Shown: positions 8,900-18,766, counted from the stretch's first letter. The stretch: DNA of 64,000 bases from JBCBSK01 sp965250105 (GCA_965250105.1 OZ252290.1:1984001-2048000), one strand, 5' to 3'. The notes: a model not told the origin generated them from the letters alone. Made by a program: numbers and translations.

Positions 8900-10275
8900 C
8901 CAAGGCGCTCCAGCCAGGTTTCGGCCATGCGTTTGACATTGTCCGGCGCGGTGCCGCCGAAGCTTGTCCGGCTGGCCACCGAATTCTCCACCGTCAGGAC
9001 CGAGAACACGTCCTGGGTGATGCGGTCGTCGACGTCGCGCATGTCGGCGAGCGGCAGATCGGCGAGGTCGATGCCGCGTTCGGCGGCCAGCGCGACCAGC
9101 CGGCCGGTCACGTGATGGGCGTCACGGAACGGCATGCCGAGGACCCGCACCAGCCAGTCGGCGAGATCGGTCGCGGTCGAAAAGCCGGTGCCGGCGGCCC
9201 GGCGCATCGCGTCGCGGTCGGGCGTCAGATCCGCGACCATGCCGGTCATCGCGGCGAGCGCCAGTTCCAGCGCGTCGAGCGCCATGAAGGTTGGCTCCTT
9301 GTCCTCCTGCATGTCCTTGGAATAGGCCAGCGGCAGACCCTTCATCACCAGGAGAAGACCGGAAAAGGCGCCCAGGATACGGCCCGCCTTGGCGCGGACC
9401 AGCTCGGCGGCATCCGGGTTTTTCTTCTGCGGCATGATCGACGAGCCTGTCGAGAACGCGTCCGACAGCGTCGCGAAGCCGAATTGTGGCGTCGACCAGA
9501 GGACGATCTCATCGGCGAGCCGCGACAGATGCATGGCCAGGATCGCACTGGCCGACAGGACTTCCAGCGCGAAATCGCGCGCCGACACCGCATCGAGCGA
9601 ATTCGCCATCGGCCGGTCGAAGCCGAGGGCCTCCGCCGTCATCTCCCGGTCGACCGGAAAGGACGTGCCGGCGAGCGCCGCCGCGCCGAGCGGGCTTTCA
9701 TTGAGCCGCTTGCGCGCGTCGCGCATCCGTCCGCGATCGCGCTCGGCCATCTCGACATAGGCCAAGAGATGGTGGCCGAAGGTCACCGGCTGGGCGGTCT
9801 GAAGATGGGTGAAGCCCGGCATGATCCAGTCGTGATGGTCCAGGGCGCGGCGCGCCAGGGCGCGCTGATAGTCGGCGAGCGCGCCGTCGATGCCGTCGAG
9901 GCAGTCGCGCAGATAGAGCCGGAAATCGGTCGCCACCTGGTCGTTGCGCGAGCGCGCGGTATGCAGCCGCCCGGCCGCATCGCCGATCAGCGCGCGCAAG
10001 CGCGCCTCGACATTCATGTGAATGTCCTCAAGACTTCGCGAGAAGGTGAACGTGCCGCTCTCGATTTCGCCCCGAATGCGCCCTAAACCCTCGATAATCG
10101 CTTGGGCATCGGCGTCGGCGATAATCCCCTGCCGCGCCAGCATGCGGGCATGGGCGATCGAGCCGTCGATGTCCTGGGCGAACATCCGTTTGTCGATATC
10201 GATGGAGACATTGATCGCCTCCATGACCTGGTCCGGGCCGGCGCTGAACCGGCCGCCCCACATGGAATTGCTCAT
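8896..10275 (-). CDS. argH: Argininosuccinate lyase
   Basis: A 459-residue member of the fumarase/aspartase superfamily that splits argininosuccinate into arginine and fumarate. It opens MWGGRFSAGPD, as ArgH proteins do, and carries the superfamily signature GSSIMPQKKNPD near residue 283, which includes the catalytic Ser loop. HLQTAQPVTFGHH is the second conserved region. It overlaps the MOSC gene by 4 nt and is divergent from tlpA across 154 bp, an arrangement known in Bradyrhizobium and relatives. Confidence 0.97.
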   Translation of the reverse strand: MSNSMWGGRFSAGPDQVMEAINVSIDIDKRMFAQDIDGSIAHARMLARQGIIADADAQAIIEGLGRIRGEIESGTFTFSRSLEDIHMNVEARLRALIGDAAGRLHTARSRNDQVATDFRLYLRDCLDGIDGALADYQRALARRALDHHDWIMPGFTHLQTAQPVTFGHHLLAYVEMAERDRGRMRDARKRLNESPLGAAALAGTSFPVDREMTAEALGFDRPMANSLDAVSARDFALEVLSASAILAMHLSRLADEIVLWSTPQFGFATLSDAFSTGSSIMPQKKNPDAAELVRAKAGRILGAFSGLLLVMKGLPLAYSKDMQEDKEPTFMALDALELALAAMTGMVADLTPDRDAMRRAAGTGFSTATDLADWLVRVLGMPFRDAHHVTGRLVALAAERGIDLADLPLADMRDVDDRITQDVFSVLTVENSVASRTSFGGTAPDNVKRMAETWLERLG

Positions 10276-10429
10276 GAAATCCGTAACCGTCCGTTTCGCC
10301 CGTTCCGTTCTGACCCGTTAGAAGCGATCACGGCCGCGCGGTCCAGTCCACACCGACCCCGCCCGCACCGTGATCCCTGGAGATCCGATCCTGAAGGCTC
10401 AGTGATCGCGACCCGATGATGGAGACCCG

Positions 10430-11179
10430 ATGACGACCCCGCCCGACGAGCCGCGCCGTGACGATCTCGACCGCGTGCGCAAGGTGCAGGAAGAGATCGA
10501 CCGCAACACCGTTCTGTTGCGCATCGACCGCCGGCGGATCGGTGGTGCCGTTATCGGGGTTCTGGCCCTGATCGGCCTTGCTTACGCGATCCTGGCCGGC
10601 CCTGGCAATGAGACGCGGACCGCCGAGGGCGGCGCGGCGTTCCATTGCAGCGGCACCCATGACCGGCTCGCCGCCGCCCGGCCCCTGGCCACCGGCGCGG
10701 TGGCCGCCGTTCTGGTGCCCGACGGCGCGCGGCGCATGCCCGATCTCGCCTTCAACACGCCTGACGGCGCCCCGACGACGCTGTCGGATTGGCGCGGCAA
10801 GGTGATCCTGGTCAATTTCTGGGCGACGTGGTGCGCCCCCTGCCGCCATGAAATGCCGATGCTGGACACGCTCCAGGCCGAATTCGGCGGCGATGATTTC
10901 GAGGTCGTCGCCATCAATCTCGACACCCAGGATCCCGAGCGCGCGCCTTATTTCCTCGATGAGATCGGGGTTACGAACCTGCCCAATTACAACGATCCGG
11001 AAAACGCGGTGGTGCGCATGATGCGGGCCGACAATCGCCGCTTCGGCTTTCCGACCTCGGTGCTGATCGACGATCAGGGCTGCGAGATCGGCACGCTGCT
11101 CGGTCCCGCCGACTGGGCGTCCGACGATGCCAAGGCACTGATCGCCGGGGTTCTGGCCGCCGGGCCGCAAGGCGGTTGA
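10430..11179 (+). CDS. tlpA: TlpA family thiol:disulfide interchange protein
   Basis: A 249-residue membrane-anchored thioredoxin-like protein. A cytoplasmic N-terminal tail with many charged residues is followed by a transmembrane anchor at about 38-56 (GGAVIGVLALIGLAYAIL), a linker with Cys73, and a periplasmic thioredoxin domain with WCAPC (C135, C138). GFPTSVLIDDQGCEIG carries the cis-Pro loop. TlpA proteins reduce periplasmic thiols, in rhizobia chiefly to mature cytochrome oxidase copper sites. The position divergent to argH is the classic tlpA context. Confidence 0.92.
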   Translation: MTTPPDEPRRDDLDRVRKVQEEIDRNTVLLRIDRRRIGGAVIGVLALIGLAYAILAGPGNETRTAEGGAAFHCSGTHDRLAAARPLATGAVAAVLVPDGARRMPDLAFNTPDGAPTTLSDWRGKVILVNFWATWCAPCRHEMPMLDTLQAEFGGDDFEVVAINLDTQDPERAPYFLDEIGVTNLPNYNDPENAVVRMMRADNRRFGFPTSVLIDDQGCEIGTLLGPADWASDDAKALIAGVLAAGPQGG

Positions 11180-11201
11180 CCGGGCAGGCGACGTCGGCGG
11201 C

Positions 11202-11783
11202 TCACACTTCCGCCCTGGCGGCGCGCATCATGGTGGCGAAGCCGACGACCTGATCGGCGACGAGATCGAGCGCGTCGGCGACGGCGGGGTCGGCGATCGC
11301 GCCGGCCGGGTCGAAGGGCGTGTCCGAGGCATTGATCAGCGCGGCATAGGGCGTCGGCCAGCCGCGCAGCGCATGCACCACCGATCTGAGCGAGATCATC
11401 GTGCTGCCGAGTGCCTGGGGACCGGCGGCGGAAATGATGATGCCGACGGCGCGGTGGTCGAAATAGGGCCGCACGTCATCGCGCAAGTCCTCGACATAAT
11501 CGATCGCGTTCTTGATCAGTCCCGAAATGCCACCGTGATAGGATGGCGAGGATAGAATGAGACCGTCCGCCCGGCGGCAGGCCTCGACGAGCGCGCGTGC
11601 CTTGTCGCCGCGTTCCGGTCGTGCCGGATCATAGGGCTCCGTGGGCAGGTCGGGACCACCGATCTTCAGCGTTTCGACGCCGCGCCGCGCGCAGGCTTCG
11701 AGCGCATGGCCGAGGGCGGTTTCCGACATCGAGCCGTGGCGGGTCGTACCGCCTATTCCGACAATCAGGGGAGGATGCGTCAT
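11202..11783 (-). CDS. NAD(P)H-dependent FMN reductase family protein
   Basis: A 193-residue flavodoxin-like protein of the NADPH-dependent FMN reductase family. GIGGTTRHGSMSE is the phosphate-binding loop after the first strand, and SPSYHGGISGLIKNAIDY is the second flavin-contact region of this family. It probably reduces free FMN or a quinone/azo-type substrate in the cytoplasm. It ends only 22 bp from the converging tlpA stop and is separated from the EamA gene behind it by about 105 bp. Confidence 0.85.
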   Translation of the reverse strand: MTHPPLIVGIGGTTRHGSMSETALGHALEACARRGVETLKIGGPDLPTEPYDPARPERGDKARALVEACRRADGLILSSPSYHGGISGLIKNAIDYVEDLRDDVRPYFDHRAVGIIISAAGPQALGSTMISLRSVVHALRGWPTPYAALINASDTPFDPAGAIADPAVADALDLVADQVVGFATMMRAARAEV

Positions 11784-11888
11784 TTCGGGTCCGGTCGCCG
11801 CCCGTCATTGGCGGTGAATGGGCGGTGGATGGCATCGGCCGGCGCGCCGGCCGGTCGCGCCGGACCCTTACGCGCCCATGGCGCGCGG

Positions 11889-12830
11889 TCAAGAGGTCAG
11901 GCGTCGCTGACGCCCGCGTCCCAGACGCTCGCGCAGGAATTGCCACGGCCTGCCGTCGATCGCCGCCAGCCCGAGCCCGATCAGCGCCATGCCAAGGATA
12001 TCCGTGAGTGCCAGTCGCTCGCCGAGCAGGGTCGCGCCGAGCAGGATCGCGCTGACCGGCACCAAAAGCGTGACCAGCGCGCCATTCGTCGCGCCGGCCG
12101 TCCTGATGATGCGGAAATAGAGGATGTAGGCGAGCGCGGTCGACGCGGTGCCGAGCGCCAGGACCGACCAGATCGTCGCGGCCCCCGGCATGGGCAGGGC
12201 CCAGGGCGCATCGATGAGGAGGATCGCCGGCAGGAGAATGAGGCTCGACGCGGTCAGTTGCCCGGTGGCGACGGCGAGCGGCGGGGTGCCGCGAAACCGC
12301 CGCGCATAGGTCGCGGCGAGCCCGTAGCTCAGCGCCGCGCCGAGACAGGCGAGCTGGGCGAAGACGTTCTGCCCGAGGCCCGACAGCGCGTCGAGCCCGA
12401 CCAGGACCGCCACCCCGAGAAGGCCGAGCAGCACGCCGACGCCCTTGCCAGGGGTCAGCCTTTCGTCGGCCAGCGCGACATGGGCGACGAGAACGGTGAA
12501 GACCGGCGTCGTCGCGTTCAGGATCGAGGCGAGGCCCGCGCCGATTTCCTGCTGTCCCCACAGGATGAGGCTGAACGGCACTACATTGTTGAGAAAGCCG
12601 AGCAGCAGGAAGGGCGTCCAGGCCAACAGCGTCGCCGGCATGGCGGTGCGCAACACGGCCACCACGACCCACAATACGAGACAGGCGGTGACGACGCGCA
12701 GGAAGGCCAGCGTCAGCGGCGGGATCTCGGCGACCGCGACCTTGCCGAACAGGAAGCTGCCGCCCCACAGGACGGACAGGGTGATCAGGAGGAGCCATTC
12801 CAGGGGCCCCATGCGCAAGGGTGCTGTCAT
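11889..12830 (-). CDS. EamA/DMT family transporter
   Basis: A 313-residue integral membrane protein with ten predicted helices arranged as two EamA repeats. The first repeat starts near SVLWGGSFLFGKVAV, the second near ALGAALSYGLAATYARRF. The conserved end-of-repeat pattern (ATTPVFTVLVAHVALADERLTP; LVPVSAILLGATLLGERL, both in part) is clear. Family members export amino acids, nucleosides or other metabolites; the substrate cannot be told. A cluster of DnaA-box-like sequences lies upstream. Confidence 0.88.
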   Translation of the reverse strand: MTAPLRMGPLEWLLLITLSVLWGGSFLFGKVAVAEIPPLTLAFLRVVTACLVLWVVVAVLRTAMPATLLAWTPFLLLGFLNNVVPFSLILWGQQEIGAGLASILNATTPVFTVLVAHVALADERLTPGKGVGVLLGLLGVAVLVGLDALSGLGQNVFAQLACLGAALSYGLAATYARRFRGTPPLAVATGQLTASSLILLPAILLIDAPWALPMPGAATIWSVLALGTASTALAYILYFRIIRTAGATNGALVTLLVPVSAILLGATLLGERLALTDILGMALIGLGLAAIDGRPWQFLRERLGRGRQRRLTS

Positions 12831-12962
12831 TGGGTGAGCCGCGTTGAGGTGATCCGCGTCGAGACGATCAGCATGACAATGGGCCGTGCGTTCGGGCCAC
12901 CCGAATTCCGCGAGACGAGACCCCGACCTGGCACATGGCGCCGAAAAACGACTCGTTCGGCT

Positions 12963-13037
12963 TTATCCACAGGCCTGGTGGAACAGGCTTGGGCGCTTGT
13001 GGATGAGGGTCGAAAGCTCTTGGGAAAACGTGGAAAA
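12963..13037. promoter_or_regulatory. Cluster of DnaA-box-like sequences
   Basis: TTATCCACA at 12963-12971 is a perfect DnaA box. The complement strand at 12998-13006 reads TCATCCACA and at 13029-13037 reads TTTTCCACG, each one base off the TTWTNCACA consensus. Three such sites in 75 bp of intergenic DNA suggest DnaA binding, though the region is not AT-rich and no replication genes are near. Confidence 0.4.
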
Positions 13038-13042
13038 CCCGG

Positions 13043-13240
13043 TCAGGCGCTGCGGTCGAGCGCGATGCCGGTGCCGGGCGCCGGTGCCGCGGCGGCTTCC
13101 TTCAGGAGTTCCGCATTCTGTTCGAGCAAGGCGGCGAGCCCCTGAGCGGCCTGCAGGTTCATCTTCACCATTTCGGCGCTCAGCGCGGCCTGGGTCTGGG
13201 CGGCGCTTGTCAGGGCGAAGGCTCCGGGAACACTCGACAT
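13043..13240 (-). CDS. Small YjfB-like putative motility protein
   Basis: A 65-residue protein with the pattern of the YjfB 'putative motility protein' family: a short N-terminus, a Gln/Ala-rich amphipathic helix (TQAALSAEMVKMNLQAAQGL) and a short disordered tail. The assignment rests on this general resemblance and is tentative; the function of the family is not established. A possible CtrA-type half-site pair (TAAA-N7-TTAA on the minus strand, 13265-13279) lies 25 bp before the start, which would suit a motility gene in this lineage. Confidence 0.5.
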   Translation of the reverse strand: MSSVPGAFALTSAAQTQAALSAEMVKMNLQAAQGLAALLEQNAELLKEAAAAPAPGTGIALDRSA

Positions 13241-13325
13241 GGTGCCGAGACTAGCGTGGTCGATTTAACGAGAGCTTTATCCGATATCGCCGATCGTCCC
13301 GACCGGCTCGCGGCGAAGGATCGCG

Positions 13326-14210
<885 letters not shown>

Positions 14211-14237
14211 GGGTCCGTTCCCGCTGTCGTTCCAGCC

Positions 14238-14255
14238 ATTTCGCAACTGCAAAAT
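14238..14255. promoter_or_regulatory. Palindromic operator-like site upstream of hbd
   Basis: ATTTTGCAGTTGCGAAAT in gene direction, an 18-bp dyad with one mismatch, ending 27 bp before the hbd ATG. It matches the site before ecm (29134-29151) at 16 of 18 positions. Confidence 0.5.
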
Positions 14256-14288
14256 CGGCTAGCACGAACGCCGAGCCAGGTGAAGACG

Positions 14289-14312
14289 CTCCGGGGGTGA
14301 TAATCCCCGGAG
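14289..14312. terminator. GC-rich hairpin between etfA and hbd
   Basis: CTCCGGGG and CCCCGGAG form a perfect 8-bp stem around an 8-nt loop. There is no clear T-tract on either strand, so it may be an attenuator or mRNA-stabilising hairpin and not a true terminator. Confidence 0.4.
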
Positions 14313-14345
14313 CCGGGGCCTGATACCATAAGGCAACGGATGGGG

Positions 14346-15284
14346 TTACGCCTTTTCGAGCTCGGCCTTGAGTTCCGGCAGGGCCTGGAACAGATCCGCG
14401 ACGAGGCCGTAATCGGCGACCTGGAAGATCGGTGCTTCCTCGTCCTTGTTGATGGCCACGATGATCTTCGAATCCTTCATGCCGGCGAGATGCTGGATCG
14501 CGCCGGAAATACCGATGGCTATGTAGAGATCCGGCGCGACAACCTTGCCGGTCTGGCCGACCTGATGGTCGTTGGACATATAGCCGGCATCGACCGCGGC
14601 CCGCGAGGCGCCCACCGCCGCGCCCAGCTTGTCGGCGATCGGCTCGATATAGTCGACGAAGTTCTCGTGGCTGCCGAGCGCCCGGCCGCCCGAGACGACG
14701 ATCTTGGCGGAGGCCAGTTCCGGCCGGTCCGACTGGGTGAGATCCTCGCCGACGAAGCTCGACAGGCCTGGATCGGCGTCGAAGGACACCGCCTCGACGG
14801 ATGCCGAGCCGGTCATCTCGACCGACGGGAAGGCGGTCGCGCGCACGGTCACGATCTTCTTGCCGTCGGTCGTCTTGACCGTCTGGATCGCGTTGCCGGC
14901 ATAGATCGGCCGCTCGAAGGTGTCGGGCGCGACGACGGCGGTGATGTCGGAGACCTGCATCACGTCGAGAAGGGCCGCGACGCGCGGCAGGACGTTCTTG
15001 CCCGTCGTGGTGGCGGCCGCGACGATCGCGTCGTAACCATCGGCCAGCGAGACGATCAGCGCCGTCATCGGTTCGGCCAGCCGGTTGGCGAGGCTCGCAT
15101 GTTCGGCCAGCAGGACCTTGTCCGCGCCGGCGATCTTGGACGCTTCGTCGGCCACCGCCGCGCAACCCTCGCCGGCGACGAGGACGTGGATCGGCCCGCC
15201 GATCGCGGCCGCCGCCGAGGCCGCCTTGGCGGTCAGTTCGTTGAGGGCTGCATTGTCGTGTTCGGCAATCAGGAGAACGGCCAT
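14346..15284 (-). CDS. etfA: Electron transfer flavoprotein alpha subunit
   Basis: A 312-residue ETF alpha (FixB-type) subunit. The C-terminal FAD domain is clear: VSGGRALGSHENF, MSNDHQVGQTGKVVAPDLYI (in part) and GISGAIQHLAGMKDS. With EtfB it accepts electrons from acyl-CoA dehydrogenases and passes them to ETF-quinone oxidoreductase. Its ATG overlaps the etfB stop by one base (TGATG), so the two are co-translated. Here it is the likely acceptor for the methylsuccinyl-CoA dehydrogenase encoded about 5 kb away. Confidence 0.96.
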   Translation of the reverse strand: MAVLLIAEHDNAALNELTAKAASAAAAIGGPIHVLVAGEGCAAVADEASKIAGADKVLLAEHASLANRLAEPMTALIVSLADGYDAIVAAATTTGKNVLPRVAALLDVMQVSDITAVVAPDTFERPIYAGNAIQTVKTTDGKKIVTVRATAFPSVEMTGSASVEAVSFDADPGLSSFVGEDLTQSDRPELASAKIVVSGGRALGSHENFVDYIEPIADKLGAAVGASRAAVDAGYMSNDHQVGQTGKVVAPDLYIAIGISGAIQHLAGMKDSKIIVAINKDEEAPIFQVADYGLVADLFQALPELKAELEKA

Positions 15285-16033
15285 CAGATCACTCCCGCTT
15301 CATTCTTCAGCTTGGTGACGAGTTCGGCGACCGAGCCGACCTTCTCGCCGGCCTTGCGGGCGGGCGGTTCCTCGGTCTTGACGACGGTCAGCCGGGGCGC
15401 GGTGTCGACGCCGTAATCGGCCGGCGTCTTCTCGTCGAGTGGCTTCTTCTTGGCCTTCATGATGTTGGGCAGCGAGGCGTAGCGCGGCTCGTTCAGCCGG
15501 AGATCGGTGGTCACGATCGCCGGCATCTTGAGCTTGACGGTCTGCAGCCCGCCATCGACCTCGCGGGTGACGTCGATATGCTCACCGTCGATGGCGATCT
15601 TCGAGGCAAACGTGCCTTGCGACCAGCCAAGCAGCGCGGCCAGCATCTGACCGGTCTGGTTGCAGTCGTCGTCGATCGCCTGCTTGCCGAGAATGACGAG
15701 GCCTGGCTCTTCCTCGGCGATGACGCCCTTGAGGATCTTGGCGACGGCGAGCGGCTCGACCAGATCGTCGGTCTTGACCAGGATGCCGCGATCGGCGCCC
15801 ATGGCGAGCGCGGTGCGGATGGTCTGCTGGGAATCGGCCGGGCCGATCGACACGGCGACGATCTCGCTCGCCACCCCTTGCTCCTTCAGCCGGATCGCCT
15901 CTTCGGTGGCGATCTCGTCGAAGGGGTTCATGCTCATCTTGACATTCGCCAGATCGACGCCGGAACCATCCGGCTTGACGCGGATTTTGACGTTGTAATC
16001 CACGACCCGCTTGACCGGGACCAGGACCTTCAT
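15284..16033 (-). CDS. etfB: Electron transfer flavoprotein beta subunit
   Basis: A 249-residue ETF beta (FixA-type) subunit, starting MKVLVPVKRVVDYNVKI, the standard opening. SMNPFDEIATEEAIRLKEQG and VGPADSQQTIRTALAMGADR-type segments form the nucleotide (AMP) site. The start at 16033 is set by GAGGAGGTTTCTGGG directly upstream; an earlier ATG at 16147 has no homologous sequence. It heads the etfB-etfA unit, with hbd following. Confidence 0.96.
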   Translation of the reverse strand: MKVLVPVKRVVDYNVKIRVKPDGSGVDLANVKMSMNPFDEIATEEAIRLKEQGVASEIVAVSIGPADSQQTIRTALAMGADRGILVKTDDLVEPLAVAKILKGVIAEEEPGLVILGKQAIDDDCNQTGQMLAALLGWSQGTFASKIAIDGEHIDVTREVDGGLQTVKLKMPAIVTTDLRLNEPRYASLPNIMKAKKKPLDEKTPADYGVDTAPRLTVVKTEEPPARKAGEKVGSVAELVTKLKNEAGVI

Positions 16034-16289
16034 CCCAGAAACCTCCTCTGCCCCGACCCAGCGGGGATAGCCGTTGCCATGCTTGTGCCGGACGGGCGCC
16101 GCACGCCGCTTGAAGCGGCGATCGTCGCGCGCCGGCTCGGGAAACACTGTCTCATGCGCGCCGAAAAGGCCGCCCGCTAGGCGAAACCCGACCTGAATCC
16201 GGCGAAAGCCGACCGTAGGGGCGAGGCTTGGCCGATGTCAATCGAGGCCGGCCCGCCGCGCGACGATTTGCGCTCCGGCAACGCCTTCC

Positions 16290-16994
16290 TCAGGCGCGCA
16301 GGCCCCGGTCGAACAGCGGCACGCCGCGCCGGCGGAACGGCACGACCAGGATCGCCCCGGCGATGAAGCCGCCGATATGCGCCCACCACGCCACCCCGGC
16401 CTCGCCGCTGGTCAGGGCCATGAAGATCTGGAACGCGATCCAGAAGCCGAGCACCCAGAGCGCGCTCAGCCTGAGCGGGATGCGAAACATCACCAGGACC
16501 CAGACCTTCACCTTCGGATGCAGCACGAGATACGCGCCGATGATGCCGGCGACCGCGCCCGAGGCGCCAATCACCGGCGCCTCGGCGCCGGGCATGATGG
16601 CGATCTGGCAGAGCCCCGCCGCGACGCCGCACAGAAGATAGAAGACGAGGAATTTGAAGTGGCCGAGCGCGTCCTCGACATTGTCGCCAAACACCCAGAG
16701 GAACAGCATGTTGCCGAGGAGATGCATCCAGTCGCCATGCAGGAACTGGTAGGTCAGGAGCGTGATCGGCTCCCAATTGTCGCTCCACAGCGCGAGTTCG
16801 GGCGGCATGTTGCGGATATCGGTGACGACCGCCGGGATCATGCCGAAGGTGAAGGCGACGAGATCGGCATTGATGCCGAAGAAGCCGGACTGAAACACCG
16901 TGAACACCAGCACATTGGCGACGATCAGGCCGATCGTCACATAGTGCAGCGGCACATGCTTGAGCCGGTTGTGGTCGTAGATCGGGATGAACAT
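16290..16994 (-). CDS. Rhomboid family intramembrane serine protease
   Basis: A 234-residue polytopic membrane protein with about six to seven helices. The catalytic Ser lies in GASGAVAGIIGAY and the catalytic His in AWWAHIGGFIAG; the conserved HLLGNM segment of helix 2 is also present (GDWMHLLGNMLFLWVFG). It cleaves transmembrane segments within the inner membrane; its natural substrates are unknown. It sits 18 bp behind the PduO gene on the same strand, so they may be co-transcribed. Confidence 0.93.
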   Translation of the reverse strand: MFIPIYDHNRLKHVPLHYVTIGLIVANVLVFTVFQSGFFGINADLVAFTFGMIPAVVTDIRNMPPELALWSDNWEPITLLTYQFLHGDWMHLLGNMLFLWVFGDNVEDALGHFKFLVFYLLCGVAAGLCQIAIMPGAEAPVIGASGAVAGIIGAYLVLHPKVKVWVLVMFRIPLRLSALWVLGFWIAFQIFMALTSGEAGVAWWAHIGGFIAGAILVVPFRRRGVPLFDRGLRA

Positions 16995-17012
16995 GCGACC
17001 CTTTCTGGCGCT

Positions 17013-17600
17013 CTACCTGTTCTGGCCCGGCACCCACAAGACGTCGTCGGCACCCTTGTCGTTGACCCAGCGGCCGGCGACGAAGAGATAGTCCGACAGC
17101 CGGTTGACATACTGGATCGCCGGCGCGCCGACTTTTTCGTAAGGCGTTTTCGAGAGTTCCACCATCATGCGCTCGGCCCTGCGGCAGACGCAGCGCGCCA
17201 GGTGAAGGGCCGCCGCCGCCGGCGTGCCGCCCGGCAGGATGAAGGATTTCAGCGGCTCGAGATCGGCGTTCAGGACGTCGATCGCTTCTTCCAGCGCCGT
17301 CACCTGGGCGTCGGTGATGCGCAGCGGTTCATAGTCCAGCGGTTCGCCGGTGTCGGGCGTGCAGAGATCGGCGCCGAGATCGAACAGGTCGTTCTGGATG
17401 TGCGACAGCATGTCGTCGACGACCTTCAGCCCTGCGTCGGCGCCGGTATGCTGGCGCACCAGGCCGATACAGGCATTGGTCTCGTCGACGGTGCCATAGG
17501 CCGCGACGCGGAGGTCGTATTTCGGCCGCCGCTCGCCGGTGCCGAGGCCGGTCGTGCCGTCGTCGCCGGTGCGGGTATAGATCTTGTTCAGGCGCACCAT
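17013..17600 (-). CDS. pduO: PduO-type cob(I)alamin adenosyltransferase
   Basis: A 195-residue PduO-type ATP:corrinoid adenosyltransferase. The N-terminal ATP loop TRTGDDGTTGLGTG, the GTVDETNACIG motif, and the C-terminal arginine-rich helix CVCRRAERMMVEL plus YVNRLSDYLFVAGRW are all intact. It makes adenosylcobalamin, the cofactor of ethylmalonyl-CoA mutase (ecm, 12 kb away) and methylmalonyl-CoA mutase. It follows a HIG1-type gene by about 40 bp and precedes the rhomboid gene. Confidence 0.94.
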   Translation of the reverse strand: MVRLNKIYTRTGDDGTTGLGTGERRPKYDLRVAAYGTVDETNACIGLVRQHTGADAGLKVVDDMLSHIQNDLFDLGADLCTPDTGEPLDYEPLRITDAQVTALEEAIDVLNADLEPLKSFILPGGTPAAAALHLARCVCRRAERMMVELSKTPYEKVGAPAIQYVNRLSDYLFVAGRWVNDKGADDVLWVPGQNR

Positions 17601-17640
17601 GGCGACACTCTCCGATTCTGGCGCTGGCCCCGGACCGGGC

Positions 17641-17838
17641 TCAGCCGCGCTGCTTGAAATAGATCGCCACCATGATCACGGCGATGGCGAGGAGTTGTAG
17701 GCCGATCCGCCAGCGCATCAAGGTCTGCGAGCGGTTGGCCGATCCGCCGCGCACCAGATTCCACAGGCCGAGCAACAGGACCACGGCGACGGCGCCGATG
17801 GCGATCGGCACGGCCTTCTGCGACAGCGTTGCGAGCAT
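17641..17838 (-). CDS. Twin transmembrane protein (HIG1 domain)
   Basis: A 65-residue protein with two hydrophobic helices (AIGAVAVVLLLGLWNLV and LQLLAIAVIMVAIYF) joined by a short basic loop containing Q-T-L-M-R-W-R-I-G-L-Q. This loop is characteristic of hypoxia-induced (HIG1) small proteins, which associate with respiratory complexes in mitochondria and alphaproteobacteria. Role here is inferred from family only. It is immediately upstream of pduO on the same strand. Confidence 0.82.
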   Translation of the reverse strand: MLATLSQKAVPIAIGAVAVVLLLGLWNLVRGGSANRSQTLMRWRIGLQLLAIAVIMVAIYFKQRG

Positions 17839-17896
17839 GACATGTCCTCTCAGGTGTTGCGCCGTCCCGCGCGACCAGGATGGCTCGGCGCTGGTG

Positions 17897-18766
17897 TCAG
17901 CGCCCGTTCTCCTTGTCCGAGATCATACGCATGCTGGCGCTCATCAGTCTTGGCGGCAAGGTCCGGCGCATGACATCGAGCAGATAAGCCGGCCGGGTGA
18001 CGAAATAATGCGGCTTCGGGCGCCAGCTTTCGCAGGCATGGATCAGCTTGTCGACCACGGCCTCGGGTTCGAGCCGGAAGGCGCTCGCCGCCTGGCTGGC
18101 GCCGCGCCCGGTATCGAGGCTGGCCATGCGGCGGCGATAGAGCGCTTCATGTGGCGAGCCGGTCGGGTCGATCCATTCCTTGAAGGCTTTGACCGCGTTC
18201 TGATCGAAGCGGGTACGGATCGGTCCCGGCTCGATGATCGAGACATGGATGCCGGTGCCGTCGAGCTCGATCCTGAGGGTTTCCGAATAGCCGTTGAGCG
18301 CGTGTTTGGATGCCGTATAGGCGCCGCGATATTTGAGATACATATAGCCGAGCACCGACGAGCACTGGACGATGCGGCCATGGCCCTGGCGCCGCATCGC
18401 CGGCAGGAGCCGCCGGGTCAGCTCGTGCCAGCCGAAGAAATTCGCCTCGAACATGTCGCGCATGCCGTCGGTCGGCAGGTCCTCGACGGCGCCGGGCAGG
18501 GCATAGGCCCCATTGTTGAACAGCGCGTCGAGCCGGCCGCCGGTGGCGGCCAGGACCGTGTCCGCCGTATCGACGATCGAAGCGGTGTCGCGATAGTCGA
18601 GATGGACCGGTTCGACGCCCTGCTTCGCGAGGGCCGCGAGATCGTCCTCGGTGCGGGCCGTCGCGAAGACACGCCAGCCGCGCGCCGCCATCGCGCGCGC
18701 CGAAGCCCAGCCGATGCCGGAGGAACAGCCGGTGATGAGAATGCTGCGGTCGGTCATGCGGCGCAT
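17897..18766 (-). CDS. SDR family oxidoreductase
   Basis: A 289-residue classical short-chain dehydrogenase. The cofactor motif is ITGCSSGIGWASA near the N-terminus, followed by NNGAYALPGAV, the catalytic serine in VQCSSVLGY and the Y-x-x-x-K pair in YTASKHALNG. Arg residues after the second strand (FATARTEDD) suggest NADP preference. Substrate unknown. Either ATG 18766 or 18757 may be used; GAGG lies 4 and 13 nt before them respectively. It is divergent from the PLP-enzyme gene. Confidence 0.88.
   Translation of the reverse strand: MRRMTDRSILITGCSSGIGWASARAMAARGWRVFATARTEDDLAALAKQGVEPVHLDYRDTASIVDTADTVLAATGGRLDALFNNGAYALPGAVEDLPTDGMRDMFEANFFGWHELTRRLLPAMRRQGHGRIVQCSSVLGYMYLKYRGAYTASKHALNGYSETLRIELDGTGIHVSIIEPGPIRTRFDQNAVKAFKEWIDPTGSPHEALYRRRMASLDTGRGASQAASAFRLEPEAVVDKLIHACESWRPKPHYFVTRPAYLLDVMRRTLPPRLMSASMRMISDKENGR

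Noticed and set aside
11629..13145. Long Arg/Pro-rich ORFs on both strands across the EamA gene
   Set aside because: Frame shadows with non-protein-like composition and no domain.
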